Assembly: GCF_018873765.1 (NCBI RefSeq)
Contig: NC_057919.1
Coordinates: forward strand, 64,908,984 to 64,972,983
Direction: 5' to 3'
DNA from: Telopea speciosissima
Taxonomy: Eukaryota; Streptophyta; Magnoliopsida; Proteales; Proteaceae
Length of the DNA: 64,000 nt
Shown: piece by piece, positions 60,701 through 64,000 of the stretch
Layout: every line of letters begins with the position of its first letter
Numbering within the stretch: position 1 is the first letter of the stretch
The notes under the pieces: model-generated
What the model was told of the DNA's origin: nothing
Seen by the model: only the letters and a program-made list of their open reading frames with translations
Databases searched by the model: none
Position numbers and translations under genes: made by a program

Positions 60701-63700
60701 AAAGACATTATTTCCCCAAATAACATAAATTCCTAAAATCCTACTAGACTCCAAAAACTCAGATTGGACCCGGTTCATCTTCGTCTAGATACTCAACTGG
60801 GTTTGGGTCGGTCCAGGGTAGTGTATCTGCATCAGAAGATGATTTTTTTAATGACCAATTCTGTGTTCTGTAGTACAGGTCGGTTATGGGAATTTTATTA
60901 GTCTGTTCAACTGTTCAATTGAACCTGCAACTTTTGCCTCTATGAGGGTGATAAGTTAGTTGATACTCAATAATCTGTAAAGTTTCAATTAATATAGAAT
61001 ACTGGATTCTCTACAAATGTTCCATGGGGGCTGGTCGTATAGAACCTATCCAGAATGTTGCAGATTAGTTTACTTTTTTATGGCAAGTTGGTTGACCTTC
61101 ATGGTCTCATAAATTTAGCCAATGGTGAGTTGGATGGACAGCTCCTCTGGTTAGGAGTGGAAAGTTAAACACGGACGCAGCACTGAGTCATCCTCCATTG
61201 ACATCTGCAGTGGATTGTGACTCAGGATTCTGATGGATTGTATTTGGAAGCTAGGAGTTACCTTCATTGCCGTCTGAAAAGGGAACAAGGACTGCAGAGT
61301 TAGTTTACTTACCTAAAAATCATTTGAAGAAGAAAGCAACAGAAACTCCACTACTTTGTTTTGAAGAGACTCTGCAAGACAGAACAAGCATTAAACTGAT
61401 TCTGCCAAAATAGACGAAAGTTCAGCCGACAGATCCCTGAGAATCGGCGGAACAAAGGTGCAAACTCTTGAGCAAAGTGCAGGAATACCCAGTATAGACT
61501 CGTCCATTAAGTCACAAGAGAGACAGAGAGAGAGCACACAGCAACAGGCTAGAATATCCCACACAACAGAGAAGATCTCTCCAAGGTCTCTGGAATGATT
61601 CTCAAAAGTCTGAATTCCTCCCCGTTCAGAGGACCCTACCAATTTCATGAGTAATTTGTTTGAGAATATATGGCCTTTCTTATTAAGACCTCGAGTCTTC
61701 AATGAGACCAAGAGTGTTTGCCTATTCTATAGACTTGTAGTGTAGTGATTTCATACTTTTCAAGGAGGCTAGGCAACCCAAGGCGACACCAACAAGGCAA
61801 CTAGGAGACCAAGGTGCCCTTTGAGCAAAGGGAACCTGGACGCCTAGGCAATGCCTTGACAACAGTGAGTGATTTTAAGTTTTAGCGCCACGTAGGGACC
61901 ACCCACAATATAAATAGGCGCTTCCATAATTTGCTTTCTATCCCCGTCTTCGTTGTAGGCTGATTTGGACAGCCCTATATAGGAATGAATTTTAAGAGTC
62001 TTGGAAAGGAAGGGATGAGGAGGTAGGTAGGTCGTCGGCAATATGAGACAAGGGTTCCTAAATCGTCACAGTGCAACACTGCTTAGGATTGTATTTGTGG
62101 CCATGCCCCACCACGAACATGCATGTAATTTTTTTGTACCCAAACCCTCACCTTCATCCTCACCCTTATTACAGAACCGAACTGTGTAACAATTGTTTAG
62201 GTTCAATTCATGCATTTATTTTCTCAATGCAATTCGGCCAAAAAAACTGTTTCTCGGCGCAATTATAGAAAGAATTAAACTATGGGATCCAAAATCTTAA
62301 ACTTATAAAAAAAGAAACCAGATATAGGATCGTTCTCCATCAATTCCAAGTTGAATCATTTTCCATTGATTCCAAATCAACTCGACCAATCATCCTATTC
62401 CAAGCCGAGTTTAAAAACCATGATCATATGTAAGGTTTTTATCATTTACTGCATGTATATGTATTTATTTTTTTAATCTATTTTTTATTCCATGTATTTG
62501 TTCCATCCCCACCCCATTCTGTTGGTTTAAATGTTTTGTTATTAGGAACTCTAGCTACTGATGCATGTTATACCACTAAATCTAAACTAAGTTAGCCAAG
62601 TTGGATTCTAATCAACCTGATATCTTTCTTGCTAATTTTTGTATGAAGATAAAAAAGATTATGCTTAATTTTTGGTATTCTCTACCTCTTAATCTCTCCC
62701 TCTCCCTCTCTTTTCGTGTCTCTGTCTCTCTTTTTTTCCTAACATATACTTTGTATGCTCATCTTAACAATAATACTTATTACAGGAAAAGTGCCTGATA
62801 TTGTCAACATAAATCAAATGAAGCCTTACCAAAGAGAATGAAAAATAAAGGTGGTTGTACCGCAAAAATATAGTATCATAAATTATAATACTCAAAAGGG
62901 ATCTGGAAAATTACGAAAGATCATTTTAATTGATGACAGGGTATGTTGAGATGATATTTTAATAATATTTATTTAAAAATAATATATCCATCTCCCATTA
63001 ATTGACCAAAGTTTTATATTTTGCAGAGAACAAAACAGGTAATGCAGGAGGGAAAGACTTATTTTATATCAGATGGATTGGTCAAAGAGTCAATTCAAAC
63101 TTAAAATGTACATAAAGAACATGAATTGACTCTCTGACCAACATGTCAAAGATTAAAGAATCTGAAGATATAAAAAATGTAGAGAATGTTAAATACAACT
63201 TCGTCAAGCTAAAGGAATTGAAAAATCAAACCAACAAGGAATATAGTGAATTTGGTGAGTAATTATATTTTTTATTATTATCAAACATTTAAAATAAATT
63301 ATTATAATTATTCATGCAAATGAGGAAAGAAATGCATAGCTTAGGCCTTGTATCAAGTATGACCTCGAATAGAGCTCATTGGAGGCAAGGATCCATGTAG
63401 CCAACCTTGTTTAGTTGGGATAAGGTTGTTTTATTTATGCAAATAAAATTCTAACCTTTATACTTTATATGACTCCACATCTTGATATAGAAGCAACTTT
63501 TACAATTGAAGAACAAAAGCCAAGGTACTTACAATGAATATTGGACAGGATCCGTAGTAGACTTATCAAGAGATAATTACTAGCCCGATCATCATTCAGG
63601 GCACTTCCATTGACAACCGCATCAAGTTGTGTTTTTCTCCTCCGTCTATTATGTCCTGCCAGACGTCTCCGGCAACTTCTCTTCCCTTCATCAAACTCTT

Positions 63701-63714
63701 GAAGAAAATGAAAC
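52825..63714 (-). CDS. SPL1: SPL1/SPL12-type SBP-box transcription factor, 3' part
   Basis: Nine exons, minus strand: 63714-63533, 58061-57418, 57187-57113, 57023-56916, 56821-56704, 56604-56463, 55711-55561, 54675-54040, 53280-52825; all GT-AG and in phase, 2,512 nt. The first exon begins inside the SBP DNA-binding domain ([20 protein letters not shown] plus the bipartite nuclear signal [10 protein letters not shown]); zinc finger 1 and the N-terminus lie to the right of the window. Then follow the clade blocks [59 protein letters not shown] and [20 protein letters not shown], ankyrin-like repeats ([33 protein letters not shown]), and a C-terminal hydrophobic segment [20 protein letters not shown] before [12 protein letters not shown] proteins bind GTAC cores. 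SPL1/12 act in heat tolerance in Arabidopsis; this clade is not a miR156 target (from memory). Confidence 0.9.
55562..56462 (-). other. SPL introns 55712-56462 and neighbours, with dispersed MITE-like repeat
   Basis: The intron 55712-56462 carries the short inverted-repeat unit at 55955-56064. The exon 55711-55561 lies at the left edge of this span. The next intron, 54676-55560, is AT-rich with a (GA)n tract at 54743-54768 and nothing else recognisable. Confidence 0.5.
55955..56064. repeat. Short inverted-repeat element (MITE-like), copy 1
   Basis: About 110 bp with ends atagttgtcatggcgtctagg and the complement of ctggacgccttgacaactat, nearly perfect over about 20 bp. A related unit lies at 61756-61866. 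No clear target duplication. Confidence 0.6.
59095..59706. repeat. Complex tandem repeat with internal palindrome
   Basis: A 72-bp unit (starting aaaggagtagagaatcatct) occurs at 59095 and 59167. A longer unit of about 240 bp (59169-59409) is repeated at 59465-59706, sharing ctttttcttcttggttcctc, ggtaaaggctgggcatg and cctgtgattggtgcatgcca. Between the two long copies sits an inverted repeat of 25 bp with one mismatch (59408-59432 and 59446-59470). Confidence 0.85.
60310..60834 (-). mobile_element. LTR-like fragment, minus strand
   Basis: On the minus strand the sequence starts TGATGCAGATAC at 60834, the same start as the LTRs of elements D and E. It continues with LTR-like AT-rich sequence including a TATA-like run (tttatatatatg, complement near 60575-60590) followed by a pyrimidine-rich leader. 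The far end and target duplication were not found, so it may be a solo LTR or a truncated one. Confidence 0.45.
61756..61866. repeat. Short inverted-repeat element (MITE-like), copy 2
   Basis: Shares aggcaacccaaggc, gaccaaggtgcc/gaccaaggcatc and ctggacgcct...gccttgacaac with 55955-56064. The left terminus has diverged. Confidence 0.5.
63078..63141. repeat. Short hairpin-forming inverted repeat
   Basis: Arms ttggtcaaagagtcaattca (63078-63097) and tgaattgactctctgaccaa (63122-63141) pair at 19 of 20 positions around a 24-base loop. It lies in the SPL intron. Confidence 0.75.
63345..63440 (+). mobile_element. RTE-type LINE 3' end remnant
   Basis: ggcaaggatccatgtagcca followed by aaccttgtttagttgggataaggttgtt is the recognisable 3' end of plant RTE-like non-LTR elements. 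Only about 100 bp remains. Confidence 0.55.
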
Positions 63715-64000
63715 CTGCCCGAATACAAAGTAGCATTTAACCATAAACAAGAAACTTTGCGAGCAAAATTTCCACAATTAGAAGAAAAAAAGTGTATTAA
63801 TGGCAAAAAAAACTACTTCACATAAAATTTTAGAATACTGAGATTAACCGCAGTATGGCCTTGTAAGATTTTGATACTAAGCCATAATTTTTGCTTCAAT
63901 GGCACATAAAATACAAGGGCTTATCGTGAATCAATATCTTAAGTGATTTCTGCATGCTGCTCATAGTCTCGTACAGCGTTTATTGGACTTCTCTGGAAAA
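63715..64000 (-). other. SPL intron within the SBP domain (right edge of window)
   Basis: Upstream of the acceptor (cgggcag, minus strand) no further exon is visible before the window ends; the exon with the first part of the SBP domain must lie beyond 64000. Confidence 0.6.

Larger units (their letters stand above)
58062..63532 (-). other. SPL intron after the SBP exon, 5.5 kb, repeat-rich
   Basis: Non-coding. Contains tandem and inverted repeats at 59095-59706, an LTR-like fragment ending at 60834, a MITE-like unit at 61756-61866, a hairpin at 63078-63141 and an RTE-type tail at 63345-63440. Apparent open frames around 59080-60130 are products of the repeats and have no recognisable protein similarity. 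Confidence 0.65.

Overview
This is a stretch of plant nuclear genome, from an angiosperm and probably a dicot. The proteins are plant-specific or plant-typed (a CRM-domain chloroplast splicing factor, an SBP/SPL transcription factor). Genes have many GT-AG introns, and the spaces between exons are full of plant repeat families: Ty1/Copia with initiator-Met-tRNA priming sites, Ty3-derived LTRs, Au-type SINEs, Mutator-like elements and an L1-type LINE. I cannot name the species from sequence alone.

Layout. (1) 1086-30869, + strand: the 3' two thirds of a WDR6 homologue (tRNA 2'-O-methylation cofactor family). Ten exons in the window join in frame into 814 residues plus stop. One intron (1278-22877) is about 21.6 kb because it holds a nest of five LTR elements. 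Copia A (1519-22741) was hit by Copia B (1846-7512), by a gag-only Ty3-type element D (8900-12515) and, in its right LTR, by Copia C (16209-22688). C in turn carries a solo LTR E (19170-20441) of D's family. Every element boundary is supported by a target-site duplication, and removing the nest leaves an ordinary intron of about 0.37 kb. (2) 39508-33009, - strand: complete CAF2-type CRS2-associated factor (six exons, 568 aa), convergent with WDR6. (3) 41967-40481, - strand: complete four-exon gene for a 406-aa plant protein I do not recognise, with an atypical zinc-finger-like motif and a very acidic tail. It lies tandemly upstream of CAF2. (4) About 44.7-52.8 kb: gene-free, with a Mutator-like 1.5-kb element, a hAT-like MITE, a dead LINE and a 1.45-kb TIR element. 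(5) 63714-52825, - strand: 3' part of an SPL1/SPL12-type SBP transcription factor (second half of the SBP domain, ankyrin repeats, C-terminal membrane segment), with a repeat-rich 5.5-kb intron.

How they work together. The four host genes show no operon-like relation: tRNA modification, chloroplast group II intron splicing, an unknown, and a transcription factor. The main story is architectural. Host exons are intact in reading frame, while introns and spacers record successive transposition events whose order can be read from nesting. Exon edges were chosen by eye from splice consensus, phase and family resemblance, and no alignment could be run.
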